Origin: Epiperipatus broadwayi
Lineage: Eukaryota > Onychophora > Udeonychophora > Euonychophora > Peripatidae
NCBI GenBank assembly: GCA_028023455.1
Contig: JAQFVV010006428.1
Location: 975,501-1,039,500 of the forward strand
DNA: 64,000 nucleotides
Direction: 5' to 3'
In this document: piece after piece, positions 12,094-23,500 of the stretch
Layout of the letters: each line of letters begins with the position of its first letter
Numbering within the stretch: the first letter of the stretch is position 1
Position numbers and translations under genes: made by a program
The notes under the pieces: model-generated
Told to the model about the DNA's origin: nothing
The model's input: the letters and a program-made list of their open reading frames with translations, nothing else
Database searches by the model: none

Positions 12094-12197
12094 GTCAAGC
12101 ATTGGTGGTCGAGAGGTCAGCGACAGCTGCTTTACAAGCAGTTGTCCTGGGTTAGCGGATTCACTTCCCAGCTGATGCTATGACACATGAGAAAAAA
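12094..12197 (+). mobile_element. tRNA-derived SINE (family 1), intact copy
   Basis: About 100 bp with an A-box-like TGGTCGAGAGG and a B-box-like GATTCACTTCC (one departure from the consensus core), then ATGCTATGACACATG and a poly-A tail. A perfect 15-bp target-site duplication, AATCATAATCGGTAA, occupies 12079-12093 and 12198-12212. Related copies lie at 8808, 17730 and 41626. Mobilisation by a LINE is inferred from the duplication and tail. Confidence 0.88.
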
Positions 12198-12318
12198 AAT
12201 CATAATCGGTAATAATATCACTTTGTAAAACATACATTAAATAAATATACATTCATAGTCATATATCTATCTTTGAACTTCATGCAAAACTTTCTATGAT
12301 TAAATAATCAAATAAAAA

Positions 12319-12492
12319 ATAGTCATAGATCACATGACCCCATTTTCTTAAGCTTGTAAGATATAAACAATGAGCATTGCCAATTGCTCAACAAGCTTTG
12401 TGACAAATGCTTAGACAGAGATATTTTAAATGCTTTCTCTGGCTAAGCATTTATCACAAAGCTTGTTGAGCAATTGACATAGCTCATTGTTT
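12319..12492. mobile_element. Hairpin MITE, family H1 copy 1
   Basis: Arms 12365-12413 and 12443-12492 are reverse complements (AAACAATGAGC ... GCTCATTGTTT) with CAACAAGCTTTGTG in the stem. The left flank 12319-12360 (ATCACATGACCCCATTTTC region) recurs in reverse complement at 16977-17015, beside the second family member. Confidence 0.8.
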
Positions 12493-14509
12493 CAATAAAT
12501 AAATTTTTAAAACCATAAATAAATCTCACATTGATTTTTCAATTCACTTTTGTTATAATTAAAAGAATTTTTGATTCTTTAACATCAATATTAGATTATA
12601 TTTTGGATAAATGTTCATCAATAATAGGAAATATCATATTTTGTGAAATTTTTGATAATATTTTTTAAGATCATAAACAAAAATTTATTCCACACTGTTT
12701 AATGAGTTTTATTGTATTATTTCATACTTATTCGAGAAACAATCTTGATAACAAATGGACTTCATGGATCGATGTATTCTTAACCCGCAGTTTGTTAAAC
12801 TAATATATTGTCACCAAATTTTAAAATTTCTTCACGTTTTTCATTCAGATTGAAACCGTTCTTTATAAATATAATAAAAAAAGTTGACTTGTTTTTTTTT
12901 ATTATACTTTACATCGTTCTCCAATATAAATGAGTCAGTTGCACATAAATAGCTTTATAAAGCTACTATTTAATTTTCCTATTCTTTTATTCCAAAAAAA
13001 TCTTATCCTTACTTCATTGTTATAATACCATATTACTTATAATATTAAAAAATTAACTACTGTTTATGATGTATAGTTCTTTTAAAATTTTAAAAACAAT
13101 AAAAATAATAATTGAATGACAACTGATGATCAAATGTTTATTCCATTTGCAGTTATAAACCCCTACACATTTTAAAAATATTCCATTGGCTTATTTAAAT
13201 TATTTTATTAAATGTTATATTAATTCTAAAACTTTACGCCATTATCTCTCTGTTCGGCGCTGCTCAGTATTGCTATGAATATGAGGCAACCCGCCTTGAA
13301 AGCGCTTAGCGTTTAATATTTTTGCACTCCTTAGAGCTTCACTTTCAAGCGCATCACACACTTTTAATTTCATTTATTATAATATTATTAGTAAAATGTC
13401 AAGCAAAATGATTGATGAATTTTTATTCAAGATGAAAATAAAATTATTAAAAGGAAACGATTTTATTTAGTTAAAACAAAATTTTCTAATATGTTAAGCC
13501 TTAAAAGTAGTTCACATTTTTAATTTTATAGATTTTGTACTGTTAAAATTTGAAAAATAACATTTAATTTTAAAGAATAAACATTATATTTATGTCTTTG
13601 CAGATCAATTTTTAATTCATCTATTAATGTAATTTTGGATTGTACTAATAGTAGGAATTGTCTAACAATCTTCACCTACAGGAGTTTATTTTTTGTTTTC
13701 TAATTACAATAAAAATCACAAAAGTCAACAGTTCGAGCATGAATTTATCAAAAAATCTTTATAATAATTTTTTATCTAAACAATGTTTTCAGTATTATTT
13801 GTTTAATAAAGCCATCAAGGTATTGTGTAAAAGGAAAAGAATGCCAGGTAATTCTAATTTACAAAAAGTCATAACCTTATTTTTTATAATAAATTTGCAT
13901 TTCAATAAATTTTACTTCTTTTCAATTTATTGTACTTTCAAAATTAAAACTTTATTTACACCTTAGAGTAGATACAAAAAAAATCAATGATAGCATAAAA
14001 TTATGTCAATAAGAAAGTTTCAATGTATACATATAAATGTGGTATGCAAATTATGTATATAGAAAAATCAAAAGTTGTATTAGATCAATAGCATAGTCTC
14101 AAGAGCTGCATAAGAAAATTATGATAGGTAATTAATGCAAGTATGAAAGAAACATAAATAAATATAAATAAAATCAAAGATTAATCTAATGTCTTAAGGC
14201 AGTGCATTATATGCATAATTAGCTAAGAATATAAAGTAAGTCAAACTTGTATATAAGGTTTGGAAATTCCATTGATTAATGACTATCCTGGCCCAAAGAG
14301 TAATGAGGACTATAACAATATTTACAAGTTGATATAGGTAAATTAATTATACAGTATGGAACTAATGCAAAGTTTATGTATTAAATATATAGGATGTATG
14401 AAAGATCTACATAGTTAAAGTTTAGATTATTCTTAGGTGAAAGATGGGATATATTATTTATTCAGTGGATGGGAGAAAGTTCAAGTTTTAGGCCTAAGAA
14501 ATACATGAA
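12493..14509. other. P4HA intron, nothing recognised
   Basis: AT-rich sequence. A GC-richer patch near 13250-13360 contains the small inverted motif GCGCTTGAAAG. The 102-codon open frame at 13658-13966 is Lys/Asn/Phe-rich with no recognised domain. Confidence 0.55.
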
Positions 14510-15360
14510 TTAAGTCTCTAGCCTCATCTGGCTCCAGGTTTGGTCAATTAGCCAAGGCTGACAAGTTCGTTTATTATCATCTTTTATCTTGTAGAGGGAT
14601 TTGAAAAATCGATTAACCATTGAGTCATCACAGCCATGATCAAATATCATGCTACATCTGGTGGTCCAAATTGAGAAGTTAATGAAAGTGGCCAGTCTTA
14701 TTGTTCTGAATTGACCCTTTTTAATCGTGGCCTTAAGAAAAATGTTAGCTAGGTCATTGCCATTTATCCAGTCTAGTACTATATTATGGAGATAAGTCCA
14801 TAAATCATATTGATCCAGAATGTGGTCAACAATGGACTCCTCCTGTTTATTACATAGGGTCAAGAGGGGTTGATGTTGTAACCCCTTTGGTAGTGGAGAA
14901 AGGCCCCAGTGGGGAGCGCTCCAAGGATGATTTTTATTAAAAAATCAACAAATTTAGGACTCAGTTTGATGAATTTTGTTAATTTGGAAAATTGAGAGAT
15001 TCCTTTTGGGAGTATATTAATGGATTTAGTTTTTCCAGGAAACATTAATCAATAAATTTCCCAATATGATAATTTCCCCTGAAAAAGGGAACCTGATGAC
15101 TGGAAGTTTTGAATAATCACCATAACTTGCTTTTGTAGCCAAATGCTTCTCCATCTAGGCAGAGGTTGATTGGTAGGCTCTACCTTTTCCATGGGGAAGG
15201 GGCACTCCATATCAGGATTATCCTTAAAAATCTTGAATAGTATATTATGAGTTCATTGGAGGTAAAAAATCTTCAGCGAGTGAAGGCTAAGGCCATTAAG
15301 AAGCTTGGGTTTTTGTAATACATTGAGGCTGATAATGGGAGTTTTGTCTCCCCAGCTTAA
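14510..15360 (-). pseudogene. LINE ORF2 C-terminal relic (L1/Tx1-like)
   Basis: Reading the minus strand from 15360, translation in the best frame follows the region after the reverse transcriptase of L1/Tx1-type LINEs. A segment near LNVLQKPKLLNGLSL is followed by LGALPTGAFLHYQRGYNINPS, then by LCNKQEESIVDHIL, which resembles the terminal C-x2-C...H-type motif that pairs cysteines with ET..HI(L/F). The first cysteine appears lost to a stop around 14863. Several stops interrupt the frame and the RT core itself is absent, so it is a decayed 5'-truncated copy. It is antisense to the host gene. Clade assignment is tentative. Confidence 0.65.
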
Positions 15361-15524
15361 TTCAATATAAAACATGTTTTCTGTGTTTTAAAAAAGATTA
15401 TTATTTATAATATCCAGCAATGCTATGCATGCTTTTAACTATTTGTTGGTCATAGTCAAAATATTGCAGAATATTATAAATAATAATCTTTTCTTTTAAA
15501 TTCAGAAACATGTTTTATATTGAA
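15361..15524. repeat. Hairpin element, ~53-bp arms
   Basis: Arms 15361-15412 and 15471-15524 are reverse complements (TTCAATATAAAACATG ... CATGTTTTATATTGAA), with a ~58-bp loop. Confidence 0.88.
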
Positions 15525-16842
15525 ATATATTGACATAATTTTGCATGCAATTTATTTTTTATTAAAATAGCATTCATCAAAATATTTATAAAAATAAAAT
15601 AATTAAAGTATAATTCATATTATAATAACTCTAACCAATGAGATAATTTCTGAATTTAAAATTTAAGCATAAAGCTCTGAAGAAACAGGCCTTGTTATAA
15701 TTGTTCAAACCATTTGGTATAATACTCCTACCTTTTGATTTATAAAATCATTTACATTTTAAAGTGGATAATATATAATAATCTTTTTTATTCAGCATTC
15801 AGCCTTTCCAGAAATTTTATAGTTCTTACATGTTTAACTGAAATTCCTTCCATTGAAAATTTAGTTTAGTAAAAACAATTATATTATTCTAAAAAAAGAA
15901 AATCTTTTGGTTTTAACTATTTCTATAAATATAAATAATAAAAAGTCAACAGCAAAGAAAATCATATGTTACATATAATACAAATTTTTATTACATATAT
16001 TTCTAGTCTTGTTAAAACTATCACTCCACTTACTGCAAGAACATGCTTTTTGGCATACCTATATTTTTTAGACAGTCCAATATTATAATCTTTTTAAGTC
16101 ATTCCACATTCGGGAAAAGAAATTTAAAAAGATATAAACAAATGTCAAAGAATTATGGCTTTTATTGTTTTTTTAAATATTATAATCAACATCCTCAATT
16201 AGTTAAACCTGTTCTTAATACAACTTAATTCAATGCAGTGCTAAAATTTATGTAACTTTATATACATATATAAATATCCACACAAACAATGATTCGAATG
16301 TTAACTGATAAGCATTTGATGGATGGTTATATTAATGTGAAACATTAATCATGTTATAACAGTAATAGTTAGAAAAGTATCTGATAGCATAAATGTTTTA
16401 TGTCTATTGGATTATATTTCTGACAAAATGAATAAAGGCAGTAAAAATAGAGATGGAATGAGAAAGAAAAAGTAAAAATAAGAAAAAATAAATTGAAAAT
16501 TATCTACATTTTAGAAAGTTATTAGGTAAAAATCTGGATACATTACTTGATGGGCACTATTTACTTGTGCATAACACATAACATATTTGAAAAATCATTT
16601 CACCATCCCTCATCAGTGAAAATGGTCACCTATCTATGAAATAACATGTGTAACTCACTGCTTTAATTTATCCCTGAGATATACTCCAGCCATTACAAAC
16701 TAAAAATTTGAAGCCAGCAATAACCATAGCAGATGTTTAAAAGAATATATTTAATTAATGTTTTTGGCTTATCCAGAAATGCTCAATCTATTTTATAACA
16801 GCTTACTTTACTACTATTTTAAAACATGAATATTAGATTATA
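15525..16842. other. P4HA intron, nothing recognised
   Basis: AT-rich. Open frames such as 16043-16228 show no recognisable domain. Confidence 0.55.
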
Positions 16843-17040
16843 AACAATGAGGATTGCCAATTCCTCAACAAGCTTTGTGTTAAATGCTTATCCAGAGAAA
16901 GCATTTAAAATATCTCTGTCAGGAACCCCTCCCCAAACCCCTGACCATGGTTTCGTGCTTTGGCACTCCTCAGAGAACTTACAAGCTTAAGAGAATAGGG
17001 TCATGTGATTTATGACTCTTATTTTGACTATGAATATTAG
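16843..17040. mobile_element. Hairpin MITE, family H1 copy 2 (diverged)
   Basis: Begins AAACAATGAGGATTGCCAA and shares CAACAAGCTTTGTG and GCATTTAAAATATCTCTGTC with the copy at 12365. It then continues into a segment matching the reverse complement of that copy's left flank. The middle has a C-rich insert (near 16921-16960) absent from copy 1. Confidence 0.75.
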
Positions 17041-17172
17041 ATTATTTGTTATATTGTTATTTTAGCAAATCGACCTACCAATAGATAATTGTCATTTTCT
17101 CTTTGTAATATAAAGTTTAATAAATTATAAACCAAAATTTGTTACCCTTTGTTAATTTATTGTCTTTTACAG

Positions 17173-17333
17173 CTAACGATTGCTTTATAATGGGAAAGCA
17201 ATTGCAATCTTCGGAAATATTTTTTAATGCCATTCCTTGGTTTCAAAATGCAATGACTATTTATAGAAAAGAAATAAGAAAAACTGTTAATATCTCAGAT
17301 GTGGTCGCAGCTATCGCTCTGTCGTCATATCAG
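17173..17333 (+). CDS. P4HA-like exon: peptide-substrate-binding domain
   Basis: The acceptor is TTTTACAG. The exon starts with two bases that complete the split Ala codon from the 6838 exon end, and it ends on a full codon before GTATAA. The peptide has ANDCFIMGKQL, matching the AEDCFELGK signature at the start of the P4HA TPR-like peptide-binding domain. PWFQNAMTIY follows, matching the family W-x-x-x-A helix, then AIALSSYQ, matching the LSYAVYQ helix. This domain holds the proline-rich chain during hydroxylation. The phase match to both neighbours is strong support. Confidence 0.92.
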
Positions 17334-17417
17334 GTATAAACACAACTAACATTAAAGTTATTTTCAAATCCATTAACAATTTCTTATAGTTAATAATATT
17401 TTCAAATAATATTTAAG

Positions 17418-17508
17418 AATTTTAGACAAAAAAACAGCAAGGGAGAATTTCTAAAAGAAGAAATTAATGAAATGATAAAAAATATTTCCTCTTTTTTGAA
17501 AACATCAG
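17418..17508 (+). CDS. P4HA-like exon: end of the peptide-binding domain
   Basis: Separated from the previous exon by an 84-bp intron. The acceptor ATTTAAG (17416-17417) gives phase 0 and an open frame. The next AG (17424-17425) would break the phase. The peptide (30 residues, Lys/Glu-rich, amphipathic) ends one base into a codon at a good donor (CAG|GTAAGT). Its position corresponds to the last TPR-like helix, which in vertebrate P4HA carries a KALLLTKKLLEL-type sequence. Similarity is weak, so the call rests on phase, splice sites and position. Confidence 0.8.
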
Positions 17509-17729
17509 GTAAGTATATAAATAATATCAATTATAAAAATGTTATAAATCATATTAAAATTATAATTTAATATTTGTAAATATTCTTATAATGTGCAAGT
17601 CTCATATACACATTTATATTGTAAAATCAATAAGTTTATATTTAGATTGGGTTATAATACATGAAAATAAATATTATTACATATTTTTCTTCCAATATAA
17701 TACTTTTAAAGAAATAAATCTAGAGTTGT

Positions 17730-17830
17730 CAAGCGTTGGTGGTCGAGTGGTCAGCACAACTGCCTTACAAACAGTTGTCCCGGATTAGTGGGTTTGCTTC
17801 CTGGCCAATGCTATGACACATGAAAAAAAA
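17730..17830 (+). mobile_element. tRNA-derived SINE (family 1)
   Basis: Full-length relative of the 12094 copy, with A-box-like TGGTCGAGTGG, GGGTTTGCTTCC in the B-box position and a poly-A tail. Short direct repeats AGTTGT (17724-17729, 17831-17836) flank it. Confidence 0.82.
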
Positions 17831-17836
17831 AGTTGT

Positions 17837-18952
17837 AACTAGGGTTAATGTTAGTAGTTTTTAGAGTTTGAACTTTGACCTTGACAATGGCAGAGAATTG
17901 AGTGTACTTGAATTGAAAGGTAGATCTAAGAGAATCTTATGAAAATCTGAGAAAATAAAATTTTGTTTTTGATCCAAAAAAACTTACAGTAATACATGTT
18001 TGCTTCTAAGTTATAATTTTTATTGTCTTACTTTGCTATTGTGATTCATTGCATAATTTAGAAAATTGTAGGTACACTTATTTTAAATGTAAGACATAGC
18101 TTGGTTATTTGACATAAGTAAGAAATTTAAAACCTAAGGGATATAGCAAACAATCTTTAATGTTGCTGAGCAATTGCCTCTATTGGTATTGATTTATAAA
18201 CAAGTGTTTCTAGCAGTTTAAGTAAAAGCTAAATATTACAATATGAATTAATTTTATATAGTTCATTCTAAGGAAACTGAGAATATCATTCCAGTCTTCC
18301 ATACTTATGATTCATACAACTCTATCAAAAAATGTGATTATTCCTTTCTTTACACAGTTCAAACTCTGTTTAGTAAACCATATGTTTATATACATACACC
18401 AATAACTATTTTCTGAAATCTTTATATTTTTCGATGTGAGACATATCATGATGTTTATCATGATAGATGACTTTCTGTTTTGCATACAATTAAATTTTAC
18501 TGCCTTTATATGTTTTCTTTTAGAAATAACATGTTGAAATGCAGTTTATTCATAACATAAATAGTAGTAGTAGCAACAGTAGCAGTAGCAGTAGGTATAG
18601 CAGTAGCAGTATTGTTATTATTATAAAACAGCTACTTCTAAGCGAGTAGAACTAATTGCACAAAAAACGAAGAAAAGAGAGAGAAAAAAGAATTTTTAAA
18701 AATGAGTTTTACAAAGATTATAATCTGAGAAATACATATATATTCACATATGGAATATTCTGTTCTATTTTTCTGTTTACTTGATTAAAATGTATTTTAA
18801 TTTCTTCAGCAAAAACCGTTTTTTCTGAAATACTTCAATACTATGTCTATTTTATGACCTATTCCCAATTGAAATGACTGACATCACAATTTCTTAGAAT
18901 GACTTTGAGTTAATAATAATAAATATATGGAGTCTATTTCTTCCAAGCAAAT
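17837..18952. other. P4HA intron with an AGT/AGC-rich microsatellite
   Basis: The only feature seen is an impure AGT/AGC trinucleotide run at about 18561-18625. Confidence 0.6.
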
Positions 18953-19320
18953 CATGTTCAATTTTACCATAAAACCCCTTTTAGAAAGCCGGAAGTTGTT
19001 TATGTTTTTGACATGTCTGATAAATTAAAAATTCCAAAAAATAATAGCATTTAAAATAAAGCTTTGAAAGTGCACCTTAATTAGAAGCTTATTACAAGTT
19101 TTGAAAAGAATTTAGTAATTGATCATTTCTGAAATTTTTTTTAAAAAAAATTATCAATTATTCAAGACTTGTAATACACACTTCTAATTAAAGAACACTT
19201 TTCAAAGCTTTATTTTAAATACCATTATTTTTTGGAAGTTTTAATTTATCAGACATGTCAAAAACAATGAACAATGCAAGACTTTCTTAAAGGGATTTTA
19301 TGGTAAATTTGAGCATCGTT
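18953..19320. repeat. Long palindrome, ~155-bp arms
   Basis: Left arm about 18960-19110 and right arm about 19165-19325 are diverged reverse complements sharing TTGACATGTCTGATAAATTA and AAATAAAGCTTTGAAA. It directly adjoins the 3' end of the minus-strand PLE relic, so it may be that element's 3' UTR joined to an inverted copy. Confidence 0.8.
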
Positions 19321-19389
19321 TTTTGGGAGAAGTAGGGCACATATCTAGTCTGCTACTTTATACACATCTGTTTTTTTCTTTTCTAATTA

Positions 19390-20160
19390 TCAGTTTGCGC
19401 TTTTTCACTCACTATTCAATAGAGTAACTGGTCTCACCAATATACATCCTTTCACATTCACATAGTATTTCATAGATGTAGTTTCATTTTTCATCAATTC
19501 CAGTGTTGCCTTTGTATGTATTAGAGTTTGTTGTATTATAATATGACTGGAAAACTTTTAATTTTATATTAATTGCAGATTTTCTTTAGTTCTTCAGCTA
19601 TTTTTGGTATATATAGATACATTACAGTACCAATAATTGTTTTTGCCATTGTTTCCTTCCTTTTTGCTCTCTATTTAAGGTTTCACTAATGACAGCTGAT
19701 GAATAATCATTTTTAAAGAGAGTTTATTCTTTATATATTTCTTTTCATATCACCAGTTTTTAATCAAAGGTTTTTTTACCCAATTTCATAAATGATAGTA
19801 CAATTCCATGTTTTGTGTTTTTGGAGTGATTAGGTTTACATGCTGAGTATTTTCTTGTATGTGTGTTTTCTGTAAATTGTAGTTTTGATTTTGTTATGTT
19901 GAGACTTGTCATATGAACATCTAAGAATGCGAAATTTTGTTCTTGTTCTGATTCTGTTGTTGTTGAAGTGTGTTCTGAATGTTCTGTGCCCATATAACAA
20001 TTTTATAATCAACATAACAAATCCAATCTTTAATTGGATATGGAGTAGTATTTACAGCTGTGGGTTAAAGATGTTTCATGTAAAAATTATTAACCAGGAG
20101 TGAGAGTGATAAATTCATAATCATCCCTTTCATCTCATGGTAAGAATTCTGCATTATATT
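19390..20160 (-). pseudogene. Penelope-like element relic (RT end plus GIY-YIG)
   Basis: On the minus strand from about 20040, a degraded reverse-transcriptase motif reads CYVDY, where PLEs have (R)YVDD, followed by an IW. About 20 codons later comes the PLE FLDV motif (FAFLDVHM), and then NHSKNTKHGIVLSF, matching the family pattern of N-H/S-x-x-x-x-K-x-G-I-V. Near 19470-19400 is a GIY-YIG start, YEILCECERMYIGETSYSIE, ended by a stop. Several stops and a mutated catalytic aspartate show it is dead. It is a different PLE family from the one at 44749-49166. Confidence 0.82.
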
Positions 20161-21865
20161 GAAAGTACATTATTATGCAAAATGCTAATAATTCTACTTT
20201 ACTATCAATGAAAAAATATGTTCTACTTTGTAGGTTTCTATGGTCATTGAAACGTTTTTTTTAAAGTAAGCAAGTCTTCATCACATAGTACAGTGGTAAA
20301 TAAATATTTTACACCAAAGTTTCACAATATATCAATTCTTACAGTTTCATAATCTTGATTAATCCTACATATTAGAATCATAGTTCTTAGGCATTGAAAA
20401 AGACCATAAAAATGTTGAATTTTGCTAAGTCATAATATTAATTTACCTTTTTATCTGAAAGACTAAAGTCTTGTGTAATGCTTTTCTAATTAATGGTTAT
20501 AAATTTGTTTTTGTAAACTATCAAATTTTTTGGTCTATGAGAGGAGCTTTTTTTGTTATTATAATCATTTGCTTTCCTCTCATTATAGGGACTATTTAAT
20601 TTCAGTTTTGGTGTCTCTTTCTTCTTCTCTTTATTCTGCCACATATGCCTTCTAAAAGCAATTTTTGAGTGAATATCATAGTGGACCATTACATTTAATA
20701 TAGATGAGGCGATCATATAGTTTAAATCTTTTTTGCAGAACATAAAATTTTGCTTAGGTTAGATATTTAGAATTAAGATTTTTAAATGATAAAGCTAATA
20801 GAATACTTGGCATGGTATGAGTTTTGATATATTCATATATGTTTACATTTTTTTGACATTATTTTATTTTTCCATATAATTTATAAATGATATTCTTATT
20901 TCTTGAAAAACTTTTATCAAGTCTTCATCAGTAAGTTTATTTTTATACAAAATGTTACATTAACAATGAAATGCAATATTTAGTACATGGAAAACCTTTG
21001 AGTATTAATTATTTGTCTTAACAGGGCCATACATTCTCTTTGAATAATATGCTCAGTTGTCTAAGAATGTATTACAGATTTTGGTTGCAACACTTTGAAA
21101 CAATCTCTTCAGATTTACATAAGAAAGTTAATGATTTTTCTACATTGACCAGCTGTAGGCATAATTTTTCATATCTAAAGTTTTGCATTAGGCCCAAATT
21201 AAATATTTAGTGCTTGCCTATAGGTTTGTGCTAATAGTATTTCAAAAATAATTAAGTGGTGGATTATTTATATACCCTACCTTACATATTAATGCTTCTT
21301 AAAAAAAAACTGATACTATATTTGAATTTTCTACTTATATTCAAATGTATATCACATAGATTAAATGATTTTGTGACAAGATTTTCTCATGGCAAAATTA
21401 AAACTATTGTTTGCAGAAAACTCAGACAGAAAGAAAAATAATATACATATTCATCCAATCATATTAGAACACAAAAATTTGAAAAATAAAAAGATCTGCA
21501 TAAAACAAACTTTCATAAATAACAGTATCTGTAAACTGTTATTAAGAAATCCTTAAACAGACAACAAATAAAACATAAAAAAACAATTATAAGCATTGTA
21601 TTACATTCACAAATTATCAATATATCATAAGAACAGCTTTCCAAACTCATCTCACACAATAAGGAATTCTAGCATCTTCTAAACCTTAGTCTGAATTGTT
21701 GAAAAACTCAAATCTGCCTTTATTAAATACTATGAAAATGTGAAAGGAAATATATATATATATCAGTGAGACAACTGCATTAAATGTGATTTGTAGAACA
21801 CAAGTTTATTATTAGAAAAGAGAAAATAGATGCATCTTAAACAGCAAACCATTTACGTACGAATG
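20161..21865. other. P4HA intron, nothing recognised
   Basis: AT-rich. Open frames (20486-20743 minus, 21256-21441 plus) carry no recognised domain. More of the PLE relic could extend past 20160 but is too decayed to read. Confidence 0.5.
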
Positions 21866-22081
21866 TAATTATTCAAATGGAAGTCAATCTTCAATAATGC
21901 ACTATTTCTTAAATATTATAAATTTCCACACACTCACCCCCACTGGTAAGAGTTTAAAAAACTTAAATGAATCACTTAAGTTTAGAGAATATATTCTATA
22001 CACACCAGCTCTTACAGACCATGCTTAAATCAGGGCTTGAGTCTATTGGGTGCCTGATATTATAATCAAATATCCAATCAT
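21866..22081. mobile_element. MITE family H2, copy 1
   Basis: Begins AATTATTCAAATGGAAGTCA. It carries ATTTCTTAAATATTATAAAT and the internal segment CAGACCATGCTTAAATCAGG also found at 38961-39260, there with the internal part in the opposite orientation. Its second terminal repeat is missing. Confidence 0.75.
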
Positions 22082-23287
22082 ACAAATCTATTTAACCCAT
22101 CGCAGGAGAAAGACAGTGTGCCAATGTACATATTTTGATTGTGAAAATGAAAAAATATTGGCTAAAGAAAAAAATGTACAAAAAAATAAATTCAAAAAAG
22201 CTATTAACATAACAATAACATAAACTTCTATAAGTCAACATAATCTAACAATATATAATGTATGGGTGTCAATAATTACTTTCTAAAAAAGAATGGATAA
22301 ATCAAAAGGATCTTTAAAAATAATTATACATATTTGTTTCTGAGTGTTTCCTTTGTCAGAAGATCGAACTTAGTTAGAGTGCTACATTATATTTAAGTAT
22401 TCAAGAACATAAAGATCCATGTTTAATTTCCATGTTAGCCAGCAATACTAAAAAAAAATAAGAATAATACCATATGAGACACTGGATTCTATATGATCCC
22501 ATGTCTATTGCTGACAGATAAATGTATTTGGAAAAGTTAAATAAATTATAAATGCTTATTTAAAGATATTCAATGTGTAATATTAAATAATTGAAATAGG
22601 TCAGCTTATAATAATTACTAGATTGCAATAAACATAATTTTTCAGGAAAACATTAATATTAAGTTTCATTTCTGGCAATGAATTTTTATATTATTAAATA
22701 ACTTTTCAGAGATTGTATTAATGCAATAAATGATATCTTCAGCAGCCTGGACCCTAGGTGATATTACACCAAAGATAAAAATCTAAATTTTTTAAAAAAA
22801 ATATTATTACATCAGATCAATGTCACATTAACATTTAGATATAATTTAAACAATAGGCAATGATATTCAATATTAATACATATATTTTTGATGTTTAATT
22901 AATTAAAAGCAAGGTTAAATAAAAATGAGTTTGATTTTAAAAAACTATGCATTGTGAAATTAATTCAATATGAAAAAAGAACTTACTTCAATACTCTTCA
23001 AATTAAGTTCAAATTTAGAAATTATACTGCTATGATTCATAAAATATTGTGTAGTTCTCAGTCTTCTGAAAATATTCTTTATCCTAGAAATACATTTCTA
23101 CTAGTTATTTGTTGATGTTTGTACCAAAAATTGCTACTTAAATCATCATAATGATTTTGAAGGTATCATAAATTAATGGTTGCATTAGCCAACATTACTG
23201 TATATGTATCAATTATTTAATTTATTATATTTGTATAACATATCATAGTCCAATATGATTAATGCTCTATTTACAACCAGCTAATAT
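22082..23287. other. P4HA intron, nothing recognised
   Basis: AT-rich with no extended repeats or domain-bearing frames. Confidence 0.55.
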
Positions 23288-23500
23288 ATTATACCCATTA
23301 TGAATTACTCATAATGTTAGCAAATGCAACTTATTAATATGCCAGCTTAAAGAACAAGAAAATGAATTGTATTCTTTGTTATTTTCTAATTAGAGAGAGT
23401 TATTTATTTAAGATTACTTCCATTTATATATCATTTATATGTAGTTCTGGTTGTTTTTTATACTTACAGTTAGAAACCTCTATTTGAACACTAATTTAGT
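23288..23500. repeat. 213-bp direct repeat, left copy
   Basis: Matches 26213-26425 end to end in the same orientation. I count six substitutions and no indels (about 97% identity). Ends are ATTATAC and AATTTAGT, so it is not a TG...CA LTR. Confidence 0.92.

Noticed and set aside
16600-16640. CTGATGA...GAAA on the minus strand near 16612 as another hammerhead-like core
   Set aside because: The intervening bases cannot form a stem II hairpin, so the match is likely chance.
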